This document shows positions 1 to 9,307 of a stretch of 64,000 bases of DNA, in pieces (within the stretch, counting starts at the first letter, position 1; each line of letters starts with the position of its first letter). The notes beneath the pieces were generated by a model. It worked only from the letters and a program-made list of their open reading frames with translations, was not told the DNA's origin and did no database searches. Made by a program: the position numbers and the translations under genes. Origin of the DNA: Methanomethylovorans hollandica DSM 15978 (GTDB taxonomy: Archaea; Halobacteriota; Methanosarcinia; Methanosarcinales; Methanosarcinaceae); NCBI RefSeq assembly GCF_000328665.1, contig NC_019977.1, positions 1,364,001 through 1,428,000 of the forward strand, given 5' to 3'.

Positions 1-129
1 CAAGAACTGGCAGAGGCCCTGGGCCTGACCCGTGGTGGTATTAAATATCACCTGAATAAAATGAAGCTGGATGGGGTGCTCCGACATGTTGGTCCGGCCA
101 GAGGTGGAAGTTGGGAGGTTTTGAAATGA
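1..129 (+). CDS. C-terminal winged-helix tail of an upstream gene (partial)
   Basis: The window opens inside a reading frame whose last 42 residues form a helix-turn-helix: an ELAEALGLT recognition region, then a helix with IKYHLNKM and a wing ending GGSWEVLK. This ending is typical of AlbA_2/GHKL ATP-binding proteins and Fic-type proteins that sit inside type I restriction operons; the choice between them is inference. Its stop codon overlaps the hsdR start in an ATGA arrangement, so the two are probably co-transcribed and translationally coupled. The rest of the gene, and presumably hsdM and hsdS, lie outside the window to the left. Confidence 0.7.
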   Translation, partial: QELAEALGLTRGGIKYHLNKMKLDGVLRHVGPARGGSWEVLK

Positions 130-3100
130 GCAACATTGGTCAGCCTGAACGTGCCACACAAGACCGCATCATCTCTTTATTCCGCTATGAGCTTGGTTAT
201 CGTTACCTCGGCAACTGGATCGACCGCGACGGTAACAGCAACATCGAGGAAGAACTACTGAAGGCCTACCTGATAGAAAAAGGCTACACTCCCAAGCAGA
301 CCAGCATAGCTCTACACAAACTGCGGACTGAAGCCAACAACCACAGCCGTAATCTTTACAGCAATAATCAGGCCGTCTATAGCTTGCTGCGCTATGGTGT
401 GCCTGTAAAGACCGAGGCAGGCAAGGTCACAGAGAGTGTGCACCTCATTAACTGGCAGGAACCGCAGAAGAACGACTTTGCCATAGCCGAGGAAGTCACC
501 CTCAGGGGTAATCGTGAGCGCAGACCTGACATTGTGCTCTATGTGAACGGTATCGCCATAGGTGTGCTGGAACTTAAGAACAGCCGCATCAGTATCGGTG
601 ACGGTATCCGTCAAAATCTTTCTAACCAGCAGCCTGAGTTCAATGCATGGTTCTTCAGTACCGTGCAGTTAATCTTTGCAGGCAATGATTCCGAAGGCCT
701 GAGATACGGCACCATCGGCACTCCGGAGAAGTATTTCCTCACGTGGAAAGAGGAGGAAGAGGACGACAGCCGCTTCAAGCTCGATAAATACCTGCTCAAG
801 ATGTGCAACAAAGCAAGACTCATCGAGCTCATGCACGATTTCGTGCTCTTTGATGGCGGTATCAAAAAACTTCCAAGAGTGCACCAGTATTTCGGTGTCA
901 AGGCAGCACAAAAACATGTCCTGCAACACAAAAGCGGCATCATCTGGCACACCCAGGGCAGCGGTAAGAGTATTGTCATGGTACTGCTGGCCAAATGGAT
1001 ACTGGAGCACAATCCCAATGCCCGTGTGGCTATAATAACAGACCGTGATGAGCTTGATAAACAGATAAAAGGAGTATTCACCGAAGCCGGAGAAGATATT
1101 GTACGCACCACCAGCGGCCGGGAACTCCTGAGTTTGCTCAGTCAGGCCCAACCCCGCCTGCTCTGCTCTCTGGTACACAAGTTCGGCCCCAAAAATGTGG
1201 ATGATTTTGATGCGTTCATCAGAGACCTGAAAGCACAGCCCAGCAAGACCGTAGGTGAGGTCTTTGTATTCGTGGACGAATGCCACCGTACCCAGAGCGG
1301 TAAACTGAATACAGCCATGAAGGCAATTATGCCAAATGCAGTATTCATCGGTTTTACCGGTACTCCCCTGCTCAAGAAAGACAAACAGACCAGTCTGGAA
1401 GTGTTCGGGGGTTACATTCACGTCTACAAGTTCAGCGAGGCCGTAGAGGATAAAGTGGTGCTTGACCTGGTCTATGAAGCCCGTGATATCGACCAGCGTC
1501 TTGGTTCCGAAGCAAAGATCGATGCATGGTTCGAGGCCAAGACCAGAGGTCTCAATGACTGGCAGAAAGACGAACTCAAGAAACACTGGGGTACCATGCA
1601 GATGGTGCTCAGTTCCCGCTCCCGTATGGATAAAGTAGTAAACGACATAATCTTTGATTTTAGCGTAAAGCCCCGCCTGTCCAGTGATCGCGGTAATGCC
1701 ATCCTGGTAGCATCCAGTATCTACGAAGCCTGCAAGTATTTCACCCTTTTTCTGAATACGCCATTAAAAGGCAAATGCGCTGTAGTGACATCCTACAATC
1801 CGCAGTCCAGGGACGTGACCAAAGAGGACACCGGCGCCAACACCGAAACAGATAAAGAGTTCATCTATCACACATACACTGAACTGCTCAGGGATATCGA
1901 ATCCAATCCGGGCATGACAAAGACCGAGACCTACGAAGAACATGCCAAGACACTGTTCGTCAAACAGCCAGCTAACATGCAGCTGCTCATAGTGGTGGAC
2001 AAGCTGCTCACAGGCTTTGATGCGCCTCCCTGTACTTATCTTTACATCGACAAATCCATGCAGGACCACGGTCTGTTCCAGGCGATCTGTCGCACTAACC
2101 GGCTGGACGGTGAGGACAAGGATTTCGGCTATATTGTAGACTATAAAGACCTCTTCAAGAACCTGGTCAATGATAAAGGCACAGGAGCCCTGCAGGTCTA
2201 TTCCTCTGAACTGGACACAAGTTCCGGCGGAGCCGACCCGCAGGTGCTCATGCAGGACCGCCTGAAAAAAGGTAAGCAACGTCTTGATGATGCATTGGAG
2301 GCTCTGGATCTGCTATGCGAACCTGTAGAACCGCCAAAGGGAGAATTGGAATATATTCACTACTTCTGTGGCAATACGGAGATTCCGACGGACCTTCAGG
2401 AACGTGAAACTCAGCGTGCTGCACTCTACAAGGCCACTGCTTCGCTATTTCGTGCTTATGCCAATATTTGCGACGAAATGGAAGCTGCAGGCTACAGCAC
2501 TTCGGCAATAGCCCGTGTTAAACAGCAACTGGAACATTATCGGAATATCCGGGAAATAATTCGCAGGGCCAGCGGTGAATCCCTTGATCTGAAAGCCTAT
2601 GAAGCCGACATGCGCCATCTTATCGACACGTATATAGAAGCATCAGAACCCAGAAAGATCTCTCCGTTTGATGATATGCCTCTGCTGGATCTGATAGTAA
2701 AGACTGGGATCGATAAGGCCATTGCAGCTCATCTTGGCAACCTGAAAGGGAACACGACTGCTATAGCAGAGACTATCGAGAACAATGTCCGTAGCAAGAT
2801 CATCAAAGAGCATCTGAACGATCCCGCTTATTATGAGAAGATGTCAACTCTGCTGGATGAAATAATAGCTGCCAGAAAGGCAAAAGCCATAGAGTATGAA
2901 GAATACCTGAAACGTATAGCAGACCTGGTAAAGCAGGTGGAAGCTGGCCATGCAGACGATACTCTTGAAGCACTGAAGACAAGTCCTGCACTGCGTGCCC
3001 TTTACAACAACCTGCAAAACCACGTAAATATTCCAGAGGCAATAGCAGAACCAGGTGGTGAATACGTAGTTGCCAGCGATCCAGTACTGAACCTGGCAGT

Positions 3101-3257
3101 GAAGATCGATGAAACAGTAAGACAAGTGCGTGCTGATGACTGGCGGGGTGTGGAACCTCGCGAACGGGTTATCAAGCAGGCTCTGTTCGGTATCCTGAAA
3201 GACGTAGCTGAGGTGGAACGTATCTTCCTTATAATCAAGGCACAGAAGGAATACTGA
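126..3257 (+). CDS. hsdR: Type I restriction enzyme, R (motor/nuclease) subunit HsdR
   Basis: Predicted ATP-driven DNA translocase and endonuclease subunit of a type I restriction-modification complex. At 1043 aa it has the usual HsdR length. The nuclease domain shows a PD-(D/E)xK signature, PDIVLYV near residue 134 followed by LELKNS near 149. The helicase motor has Walker A TQGSGKS near 276, a DECHR box near 384 and a GFTGTPLL motif; the C-terminal part is helical and probably contacts HsdM. I place the start at the ATG at 126, inside the preceding gene's stop (ATGA); an in-frame start at 111 is less likely. The stop overlaps the next gene by one base (TGATG). HsdM and HsdS are not in the window, so activity depends on genes to the left. 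Confidence 0.93.
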   Translation: MSNIGQPERATQDRIISLFRYELGYRYLGNWIDRDGNSNIEEELLKAYLIEKGYTPKQTSIALHKLRTEANNHSRNLYSNNQAVYSLLRYGVPVKTEAGKVTESVHLINWQEPQKNDFAIAEEVTLRGNRERRPDIVLYVNGIAIGVLELKNSRISIGDGIRQNLSNQQPEFNAWFFSTVQLIFAGNDSEGLRYGTIGTPEKYFLTWKEEEEDDSRFKLDKYLLKMCNKARLIELMHDFVLFDGGIKKLPRVHQYFGVKAAQKHVLQHKSGIIWHTQGSGKSIVMVLLAKWILEHNPNARVAIITDRDELDKQIKGVFTEAGEDIVRTTSGRELLSLLSQAQPRLLCSLVHKFGPKNVDDFDAFIRDLKAQPSKTVGEVFVFVDECHRTQSGKLNTAMKAIMPNAVFIGFTGTPLLKKDKQTSLEVFGGYIHVYKFSEAVEDKVVLDLVYEARDIDQRLGSEAKIDAWFEAKTRGLNDWQKDELKKHWGTMQMVLSSRSRMDKVVNDIIFDFSVKPRLSSDRGNAILVASSIYEACKYFTLFLNTPLKGKCAVVTSYNPQSRDVTKEDTGANTETDKEFIYHTYTELLRDIESNPGMTKTETYEEHAKTLFVKQPANMQLLIVVDKLLTGFDAPPCTYLYIDKSMQDHGLFQAICRTNRLDGEDKDFGYIVDYKDLFKNLVNDKGTGALQVYSSELDTSSGGADPQVLMQDRLKKGKQRLDDALEALDLLCEPVEPPKGELEYIHYFCGNTEIPTDLQERETQRAALYKATASLFRAYANICDEMEAAGYSTSAIARVKQQLEHYRNIREIIRRASGESLDLKAYEADMRHLIDTYIEASEPRKISPFDDMPLLDLIVKTGIDKAIAAHLGNLKGNTTAIAETIENNVRSKIIKEHLNDPAYYEKMSTLLDEIIAARKAKAIEYEEYLKRIADLVKQVEAGHADDTLEALKTSPALRALYNNLQNHVNIPEAIAEPGGEYVVASDPVLNLAVKIDETVRQVRADDWRGVEPRERVIKQALFGILKDVAEVERIFLIIKAQKEY

Positions 3258-3973
3258 TGGTCACTCAGATCGAACTTGGTGATATTACTGTAGACGTGGT
3301 GCTGAAGGACATCAAAAACGTTCATCTGAGCGTGTATCCCCCTGCCGGGAAGGTTAGGATTTCTGCGCCACTGAGAATGGATATCGATACAATTCGTGTC
3401 TTTACTATTTCCAAGCTGGGCTGGATCAAGCAGCAGCAAAGAAAGCTTCAGGAGCAGGAGCGTGAAACTCCCCGTGAGTATCTGGACCTTGAAAGCCATT
3501 ACGTATGGGGGAAACGTTATCTGCTCAAGGTGATCGAGGTAGATGGAGCACCTGCAGTTAAATTGAAACACAGCAAGATGATCCTACAGGTACGTCCTGG
3601 AACTGATGAAGCAAAGAAGCAGGCTATTATTGATGCATGGTATCGTGAGCAGCTCAAAAAAGCAGTGCCTCCACTAATTGCAAAATGGGAAACAATGATG
3701 GGTGTGAAGGTAGAACTTTTCTTTGTGCGCAAAATGAAAACAAAATGGGGAAGCTGTAACCATCGTGCATTTAGCATCCGGCTTAACACTGACCTTGCAA
3801 AGAAACCGAAGGATTGTCTTGAATACATCGTTGTGCATGAAATGGCACATTTGTTAGAACCGACACACAACGCCAGGTTCGTAGTACTGATGGACCAGTT
3901 CATGCCTAAATGGCAGTTCTACCGGGACAAATTGAACAGGTTGCCTGTCAGCCATGAGAATTGGATTTATTGA
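3257..3973 (+). CDS. YgjP-like zinc metallopeptidase (DUF45/M48 type) linked to hsdR
   Basis: A 238-aa protein with the metal-binding helix HEMAH near residue 194 and the preceding KTKWGSC motif, the two hallmarks of the YgjP/DUF45 metallopeptidase family. No signal peptide or membrane segment is seen, so it is predicted to be cytosolic. Its ATG overlaps the hsdR stop, so it is the last gene of the restriction operon. Genes of this family are often found directly behind hsdR; a role in processing or turning over restriction subunits is a common suggestion but is inference here. All residues expected for zinc binding in the HExxH segment are present. Confidence 0.85.
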   Translation: MVTQIELGDITVDVVLKDIKNVHLSVYPPAGKVRISAPLRMDIDTIRVFTISKLGWIKQQQRKLQEQERETPREYLDLESHYVWGKRYLLKVIEVDGAPAVKLKHSKMILQVRPGTDEAKKQAIIDAWYREQLKKAVPPLIAKWETMMGVKVELFFVRKMKTKWGSCNHRAFSIRLNTDLAKKPKDCLEYIVVHEMAHLLEPTHNARFVVLMDQFMPKWQFYRDKLNRLPVSHENWIY

Positions 3974-4446
3974 TACAAAATAGTGAAGTTGAGAATGGTC
4001 ACTAAAAAGACAACTATGGTAACTAGTTATCTAAAGAGAGGAGAGAAGCCCGCCAGGGTGTTTTTGATGGCTGACGCATTTATGCATTTGTTCTGCGTTT
4101 GCCTGATGGTCTCATTAGGCACTGTAATCATTCCCAATTGACTATTTAATGTCTTTGATGCTATCGATTCTGATTATAGTACTCATTATGAGCTCTATAC
4201 TATTTAACAAACTTCAGATAGAATTGACATTATACAAAGTTATACTAATGGCAAATTCTTCAGGTGTTAAAAAAAGAATTCTATGGATATAATCAAAAAT
4301 GAGCCAACGGTTTAAAATAGGTAGTCCTGTTCCCAAAATATCAGTTCTGCAGGTCCAGTGTGATCAATTGTTCGATCAGTGTGTTCCCCAGGAAAGATCT
4401 ACCGAATTAACAACCTGGATGCTCAGGCGTATAACACGCCGCTCTT
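3974..4446. other. Non-coding spacer behind the restriction operon
   Basis: No supported gene in about 470 bp. The right end (from about 4423) carries the sequence that is repeated at 7038-7113, i.e. the 3' flank and tail of csbD. Confidence 0.5.
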
Positions 4447-4626
4447 TTACTTCCCCAGAACCTTCTTGATCTGACCTACCGCGTCTTGTGCCTTGCCTTC
4501 TGCCTTTTCAATCGTACCTTCGGCTTCCAGGTGGGGATCATTTGTGATTTGCCCCACGGTCTCCTTGATCTCTCCCTTTACTTTGTGAATGTTTCCTTCC
4601 ACTTTATCCGTTGTGCTTGTTTTCAT
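4447..4626 (-). CDS. CsbD-family stress-response protein (59 aa)
   Basis: A short minus-strand gene encoding a 59-aa hydrophilic protein with the CsbD pattern: repeated KVKGEIKETVGQI and KAEGKAQDAVGQIKK helices. CsbD-like proteins are small, abundant, stress-induced cytosolic proteins of unknown mechanism. A clear ribosome-binding site (GGGGAG) sits a few bases before the ATG at 4626. A broken copy of its 3' end is found 2.6 kb away at 7038-7113, so the gene was duplicated and one copy decayed. Confidence 0.88.
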   Translation of the reverse strand: MKTSTTDKVEGNIHKVKGEIKETVGQITNDPHLEAEGTIEKAEGKAQDAVGQIKKVLGK

Positions 4627-4860
4627 GTTACTCCCCTTTCTAAGTTGCGTTAGAATCTTGGAGAATTATCACAGCTATGGCATCTTTTCAAGAGATACGA
4701 ACCGAAAAATGATAAGAATTGTCGGCATTACTGCTATGATACCCCTACTTAACCCTACTATTACTATAATGCACTACTTCTCCTTAAGACCCGCGCCTAA
4801 CTATTTCATTTATTGATTGAGTATCAACTTTAGCAAAGCATATACTGCATAAAAACATAC

Positions 4861-5718
4861 ATGAGATGGATGGAGACTAGAAAGATCAAGGAACTTGCAG
4901 TCACTGCACTAAAGAATTGGAGAGAGAATAACTCCATAATTGATAGTGCAGCCCTGTCTTTTTACTTGCTGTTGAGCTTACCGGCCATTCTCCTCTTCTT
5001 CGTATCCTTGGGAGGTATATTTTTTTCCTCCGGGCAAGTTCAGGATAATATTATAGAGTATATGGAAGGAATTCTTGATTCTAGTCTTATTGAATCATTG
5101 AAGGCTTTTATTGCAAATATGCCCGCTACAGACTCTCTTTCTTTAAGTGCATTGGCAGGCCTTCTTCTTCTGATGTGGGGTGCAGGCAATGTGTTCAGGC
5201 AATTTAAGAACTTCCTCTACAGGATATGGAATGTTCCGCTTTCACAAGGAAAATTTGCCCGGAATTTTCTGAAAGATGGTTTGCTTTCAACCATAACGGT
5301 AATTGTTTTTGGTGGATTGATCGTGCTCATTACTTTAATAGAAGCCCTGATGTTCGCAGGTTCAAGGACCTTACACACATATCTGCCATTATTTGGTGTT
5401 CTTCAGTATGTGGGACCGGTTGTGGCCTTTGTGGTCCTTGTGATCCTTTTCATTTTTGTACATATTATATTGCCAGACATTGATATGGATCTGAAATGCC
5501 TGGTAGCAGGTTCTGTGATAACTGCTGTCCTGATCACCATCGGAAAATATGCTGTGGGATTCTACGTGACACATAGCGACATTACTTCGGTCTATGGTGT
5601 CATTGGATCCATAATTGGTCTGCTACTATGGATATATTATAGTTCCATTGTAGTAACCCTTGGAGCTGAGTTCACTAAAGTTTATTCACAAGACTCAGCA
5701 GGTTCCAAAAAGCTTTAA
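4861..5718 (+). CDS. YihY/BrkB-family inner-membrane protein
   Basis: A 285-aa polytopic membrane protein. Near the N-terminus it shows the SAALSFYLLLSLPA segment and, around residues 100-125, LLLLMWGAGNVFRQFKNFLYRIWNV, the conserved YihY/BrkB core; the end shows a GLLLWIYYSS membrane segment followed by a GAEFTKVYSQ tail, also typical. About six membrane helices are visible. The family was once called ribonuclease BN, which was a misassignment; its real role is unknown, probably transport or envelope maintenance. It stands alone with no operon partner. The ATG at 4861 follows an AT-rich promoter-like region. Confidence 0.88.
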   Translation: MRWMETRKIKELAVTALKNWRENNSIIDSAALSFYLLLSLPAILLFFVSLGGIFFSSGQVQDNIIEYMEGILDSSLIESLKAFIANMPATDSLSLSALAGLLLLMWGAGNVFRQFKNFLYRIWNVPLSQGKFARNFLKDGLLSTITVIVFGGLIVLITLIEALMFAGSRTLHTYLPLFGVLQYVGPVVAFVVLVILFIFVHIILPDIDMDLKCLVAGSVITAVLITIGKYAVGFYVTHSDITSVYGVIGSIIGLLLWIYYSSIVVTLGAEFTKVYSQDSAGSKKL

Positions 5719-5790
5719 GTTGTTCTCTGTTACCATATGATCAAAGAGGAATATCCCATTAACCAGAAGGTTAGGACTTATTGAAAGTCA

Positions 5791-6260
5791 GATTTTCCGA
5801 TGATGGCAATCGCTTTTGACCATGTGTCAACACAAGAAGTGGCCCGACCGCAGCGGTATGATTTCCGCGCGCTCTATATCATATTTATAACATTGGTCTT
5901 GTCAGTACCGTCTTTGATTTTATCTATTTCGGACTCTTCTATCGCATCTCCGAGGAGATGCTGCAAACTAACTGGTTCATCGCCAGTGTGATCACTGAAC
6001 TCCTCCTTATGTTATCCATTCGGTCGTTGTTGCCAATTGAAAAGGCCGGCTGGCCGGCTCCTCTCATTGTATTTCTATCGGCGGCAGCATTTTTGATTAC
6101 GCTTGCGTTACCGATAATCCCGTGGACCAGTGCCTTTTTTGAGTTTACAAAACCCACACCAGCACATCTCATACTCATTGTGTCGCTCGCGATCCTCTAC
6201 CTCATTATCTCCGAGCTTGTGAAGCGACCGCTTGCCCGTTTCTTAAGCAAGAACGACTAA
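5791..6260 (+). pseudogene. C-terminal remnant of a P-type (Mg2+-type) cation ATPase, frameshifted
   Basis: The first frame reads DFPMMAIAFDHV and RPQRYDFRALYIIFITL, the region after the phosphorylation domain in Mg2+-type P-ATPases. At about 5890-5897 the homology jumps to another frame and continues GLVSTVFDFIYFGLFYR, then QTNWFIASVITELL and three C-terminal membrane helices. The N-terminal actuator, nucleotide-binding and phosphorylation domains are missing altogether. The stretch is therefore a decayed remnant; the 100-aa open frame starting at 5958 is only its last part and is not a gene in its own right. Confidence 0.8.
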
Positions 6261-6456
6261 ACTTATCGGGATATGGTCAAAGCATTTCCTGTAGCGAGAA
6301 TATAGGTAAGTGTTGGAAAAGGGTGTGAGAGAAGTTTTGAAACGGGCTTCGTAAATGAACAGGCAACCCAATTATATTAATAAAAAAGTAAAAAAGTAAC
6401 ATGTTGCTGGTCAAAAACACGCAACATTCCAATAAGTTGATTGTATTGGTCAGATC

Positions 6457-6798
6457 TTATTTTGCAGTTTTCTGCTGGCTCTTCATCTTTTCAAGCGCAT
6501 CTTCAAGTTCCTTTATCTTGAGTTCATTGATCTTGTCCTCAAGATCTGCGAGCTCCTTATCAGTTTTAAGGACTGTAGCATGGATCTTTTCAACAACGTT
6601 CTTCTCCAGGTTAAGTCTCTCTTTATTGATTTCGCTAACCAGGTCTTCTGCCATAGCTTTACCCTCTTCCATGCTCAGAGCACCGGCTTCAACTTTTTCG
6701 TTAACGAACTCTCTTATTCTCTCTTCAGACAAAGCTGCTAAGCCTGCACCTATCAGCGCAGCTGCTCCAAGAAGACCTACTTTTGTCATTTTTTCCAT
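6457..6798 (-). CDS. Phasin-like coiled-coil protein
   Basis: A 113-aa protein with a short hydrophobic, Ala/Gly/Leu-rich N-terminus (VGLLGAAALIGAGLAAL) followed by long amphipathic helices that read as a coiled coil to the lysine-rich end. This architecture matches the phasin-like (PhaI-type) helper proteins sometimes annotated in methanogens, but the sequence shows no catalytic motif. The hydrophobic start may anchor it at a membrane or granule surface. It stands alone. The function is not known; the match is to a structural class, not to a defined activity. Confidence 0.65.
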   Translation of the reverse strand: MEKMTKVGLLGAAALIGAGLAALSEERIREFVNEKVEAGALSMEEGKAMAEDLVSEINKERLNLEKNVVEKIHATVLKTDKELADLEDKINELKIKELEDALEKMKSQQKTAK

Positions 6799-7037
6799 AT
6801 ATAAACCCCCATTAATACATTAAAAACTCTAACGTTTAATATTTAGGTAGTATTTAAACCACTCCATAATAAACGTAAGAATATCCACACAGGAGAAATC
6901 CAGAAATACCCCACAATTTCACTTTGTACTTCCAGACTTATATAAGGATAGGTGCAGTTGTGATATAAAGCTACTGGGGTATGTGAAGCAAAGAAATTAG
7001 AGATCATATTTACTATTAACTTAACTTTATGGTTGCG

Positions 7038-7113
7038 GACGCATAACACGCCGCTCTTTTACTTCCCCAGAACCTTCTTGATCTGACCTGCCTTTTCCTG
7101 TGCCTTGCCTTCT
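7038..7113 (-). pseudogene. Broken second copy of the csbD 3' end
   Basis: The sequence nearly repeats the csbD 3' end and its downstream flank at 4423-4520: the ATAACACGCC flank, the stop codon (TTA at 7059-7061) and codons for a QIKKVLGK ending. Homology stops at about 7113 within what should be the middle of the gene. The two copies lie in the same orientation and flank the YihY, ATPase-remnant and phasin-like block. Confidence 0.8.
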
Positions 7114-7236
7114 GGCTCTGTTCCATGAATGATATAGCTTTAAAGTTGACATTGTTATTGATATTAAGAAGAAGTGGTCTGATATTGACATGATTCTAAT
7201 TTTTCATGCGCGGTCTATTTGATCAAAGGAAGTTTT

Positions 7237-7520
7237 TCAGCAAGTGTCAAGGACTTTGCTCCAGTCATCAGATAACCGCTCTGCCTGCTGCAATACTAAT
7301 TGGATAGCTTCTTCCTGTTTGTCAGGCGGATACTTATACCGACGCAGGGTTATACGTACCAGATTGCGTAGTTTTGCACGGACACTATCCCGCTTCTGCC
7401 AGTCCACTGTTGTGCTTTTTCTCAGCTTGTCCGCTAGTTCCTGTGCGATCTTCTTAAGAGTGTCGTCACCCAGTTCACGAACAGCACTTTCATTATCTGC
7501 CAGCGCATCGTAGAATGTCC
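7237..7520 (-). pseudogene. C-terminal remnant of a second type I HsdR
   Basis: Read on the minus strand the sequence encodes the typical HsdR tail: FYDALADNESAVRELGDD, then KIAQELADKLRKSTTVDW, KRDSVRAKLRNLVRITLRRY, and an end ERLSDDWSKVLDTC before the TGA at 7237-7239. Upstream of about 7520 the match ends and no motor or nuclease domain is present. With the hsdM remnant at 8742-8908 it marks a destroyed second type I restriction locus. Confidence 0.82.
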
Positions 7521-7591
7521 AGCAGGCTGTTGGACTATTGAATCATGCGAAGAAAAAGCAGGTGCTTCTGCACAAGAAAACTTAAAGGGAG

Positions 7592-7641
7592 CAATACAAC
7601 ATTCTTTGCGTCCTTGCGGCTTTGCGTTGATTTACCTTAGA
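7592..7641. repeat. Dispersed CTTTGCGTC-type repeat element
   Basis: A short stretch rich in the phrase TTTGCGTCCTTGCGGCTTTG. The same family of phrases recurs at 11382-11461. Such elements are common intergenic repeats in many prokaryotes; no coding role is seen. Confidence 0.45.
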
Positions 7642-7825
7642 TGCACTTATTACCAATATACTCAGCCTACCTTCTTTATTTTCCTTGTGTAGCTTAGTTC
7701 TGATCACTTTTCTGACCATCGGGTTTTAAATTCACATCTGCATTTATTCAGTGTTTTTTACCCTGATTAATACCCTGGTTTTTGTCCACTACTTCTTCAA
7801 AGCTGGTCTATTTAATTGTTAGTCC

Positions 7826-8752
7826 TTACTTGTTGTTCCTGTCACAGTCTTTAATAAATTTTTTAATTTTGATCTCCAGATGTCTTTTTTCCTGTGCCTG
7901 TGCACCTTGAAGTGTTCCTACTCGGGAAAGTGCTTTTGCAAGATAACTTTTAGCTATGTTGAGATCCACCGCACTGAAGAAGATGGCAACATGCAGGTAT
8001 AGTTCCGGATCATCACCGAATTTTTTGCTGACCCTTTTTGCCAGGCTCTTCATTAGTTCAAATTCTTTCCGATCTTGCAGTTGCATAAGATAAACTGAGA
8101 ACAGATCGAAATGCTCCGGGCTGTGCTCTGCCAGGAAACCGAACTTCTCATCATCGTCCATTGCAAAAAACTCACTTTCGATACGTGTCTTTTCCATTTC
8201 ATCGTCAGTGAACGCTTTTTCACTCTTCATCAGAAGTTGGTCCACATCTTCCTCGGAAAGGTGCATTTTTTTGCCAAGCTTTTCTATACGCTCTTCATAT
8301 TGCTCTTCTTCTTTGGCTGTGTAGACCCCCAAAAAATAACAGATCCATTTTAAATAGGCCTGTTTATCCCCCATCCATGATCTGTTGTCGATAGACCACA
8401 GAACATAGTCAATGACCAGCTTGAATTCATGAAAGGTGATCGGTTTTTTTTCAAGAGCATCTGCCAGAGGCCCAAGCATCAACACTTCAAAAGGATGCGA
8501 GAAATAACTGACATCCTTATCAAGGTTCATTTTTATGTTCCTTAGAACCGAGATAATTTCCTTGTCAGTGATCTTATTGTCCTGCTCGTAATAATAAAGC
8601 GCTATACCTCCCTCAATGGTTCCTAAATACTCGCTATATTCCGTCTCTTTGTCCTGAAGACTTCTGATCTGTTTAACTTCCGGTGTATCCGGCTTGAGAA
8701 AAACGCTCAACGATACGCCAGCATCCAAATGGTCAGTGTTATTAGAGTTCAT
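7826..8752 (-). CDS. Hypothetical 308-aa helical protein inside a ruined hsd locus
   Basis: I do not recognise this family. The 308-aa product is charged and looks mostly helical, with no signal peptide or membrane segment. Residues 30-160 contain aromatic-rich helices (GGIALYYYEQ, WMGDKQAYLKWICYF), the middle is acidic with several short Asp/Glu runs, and the C-terminal part resembles helical-repeat packing. Its ATG overlaps the stop codon of an hsdM remnant by 11 bases, and an hsdR remnant lies downstream, so it was originally a gene of a type I restriction operon. It has stayed intact while its partners decayed, which may mean independent selection. The start at 8752 fits the operon overlap. 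Confidence 0.75.
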   Translation of the reverse strand: MNSNNTDHLDAGVSLSVFLKPDTPEVKQIRSLQDKETEYSEYLGTIEGGIALYYYEQDNKITDKEIISVLRNIKMNLDKDVSYFSHPFEVLMLGPLADALEKKPITFHEFKLVIDYVLWSIDNRSWMGDKQAYLKWICYFLGVYTAKEEEQYEERIEKLGKKMHLSEEDVDQLLMKSEKAFTDDEMEKTRIESEFFAMDDDEKFGFLAEHSPEHFDLFSVYLMQLQDRKEFELMKSLAKRVSKKFGDDPELYLHVAIFFSAVDLNIAKSYLAKALSRVGTLQGAQAQEKRHLEIKIKKFIKDCDRNNK

Positions 8753-8908
8753 ATCCTATCCTCTTCAGATTTTCCTTTATCTTCTCTTCCAATTTCTTAG
8801 ACTTAGTGAACTGCTCTGATAACTGCAGGGATTTGAGTTTTAGTGAACAATTGTCCCGGCAGTGCCACCATGCACTCCACCAGATTGGACCGTAATTTAT
8901 CTGCCGAT
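8742..8908 (-). pseudogene. HsdM (type I methyltransferase) C-terminal remnant
   Basis: On the minus strand the frame first gives ADKLRSNLVECMVALPGQLF and KTQIPA, a signature of HsdM N6-adenine methyltransferases. It then breaks and, in another frame, ends KKLEEKIKENLKRIGYEL, the usual last helix of HsdM, at the TAA 8742-8744. The part between these two motifs has been deleted and the catalytic NPPF region is absent. Confidence 0.8.
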
Positions 8909-9307
8909 GTCCAAAGTTTGCTCAGCCAAGGGGTTCATAAACTCAGATCAATTTGGGGATATTTTGATAGTAATTGAAATATTAGTTATTTGACTTTTGA
9001 CAGTCTGATTTAATTCCCTTCCCTTATATTAGTATGCTTTCTGTGTATCTCTAATATTGAGGTTCCAGCCTATTGAGTATGGTTATGAAAATAGTCTGCA
9101 TCCCGTTCCTGAATAAACAACCCAAAATATGGGAGTTGAAAGGTTAATAGGAGAAAACTGGATAAGGTAACTTTCCAACACGGACACGGAACCTGAAAGG
9201 TGATATGCCAATTCTTCCAGCAATTTATAACATGTGCATTGATTTAATAGTTAAAAGAATTTGTTGTTCTGATTTTGTGAAAAATATAAGAAAAATTGGT
9301 ATGGATA
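8909..9307. other. Non-coding spacer
   Basis: About 400 bp, AT-rich, without a supportable reading frame on either strand. It may contain further unrecognisable hsd debris at its left end. Confidence 0.4.

Noticed and set aside
669-1586. 305-codon minus-strand open frame within hsdR
   Set aside because: It lies fully opposite a well-supported gene and has no family motif; it follows from codon bias of hsdR.
4589-4816. 75-codon hydrophobic plus-strand frame
   Set aside because: Its first part is the reverse of the csbD start and upstream region; no membrane-protein family pattern.
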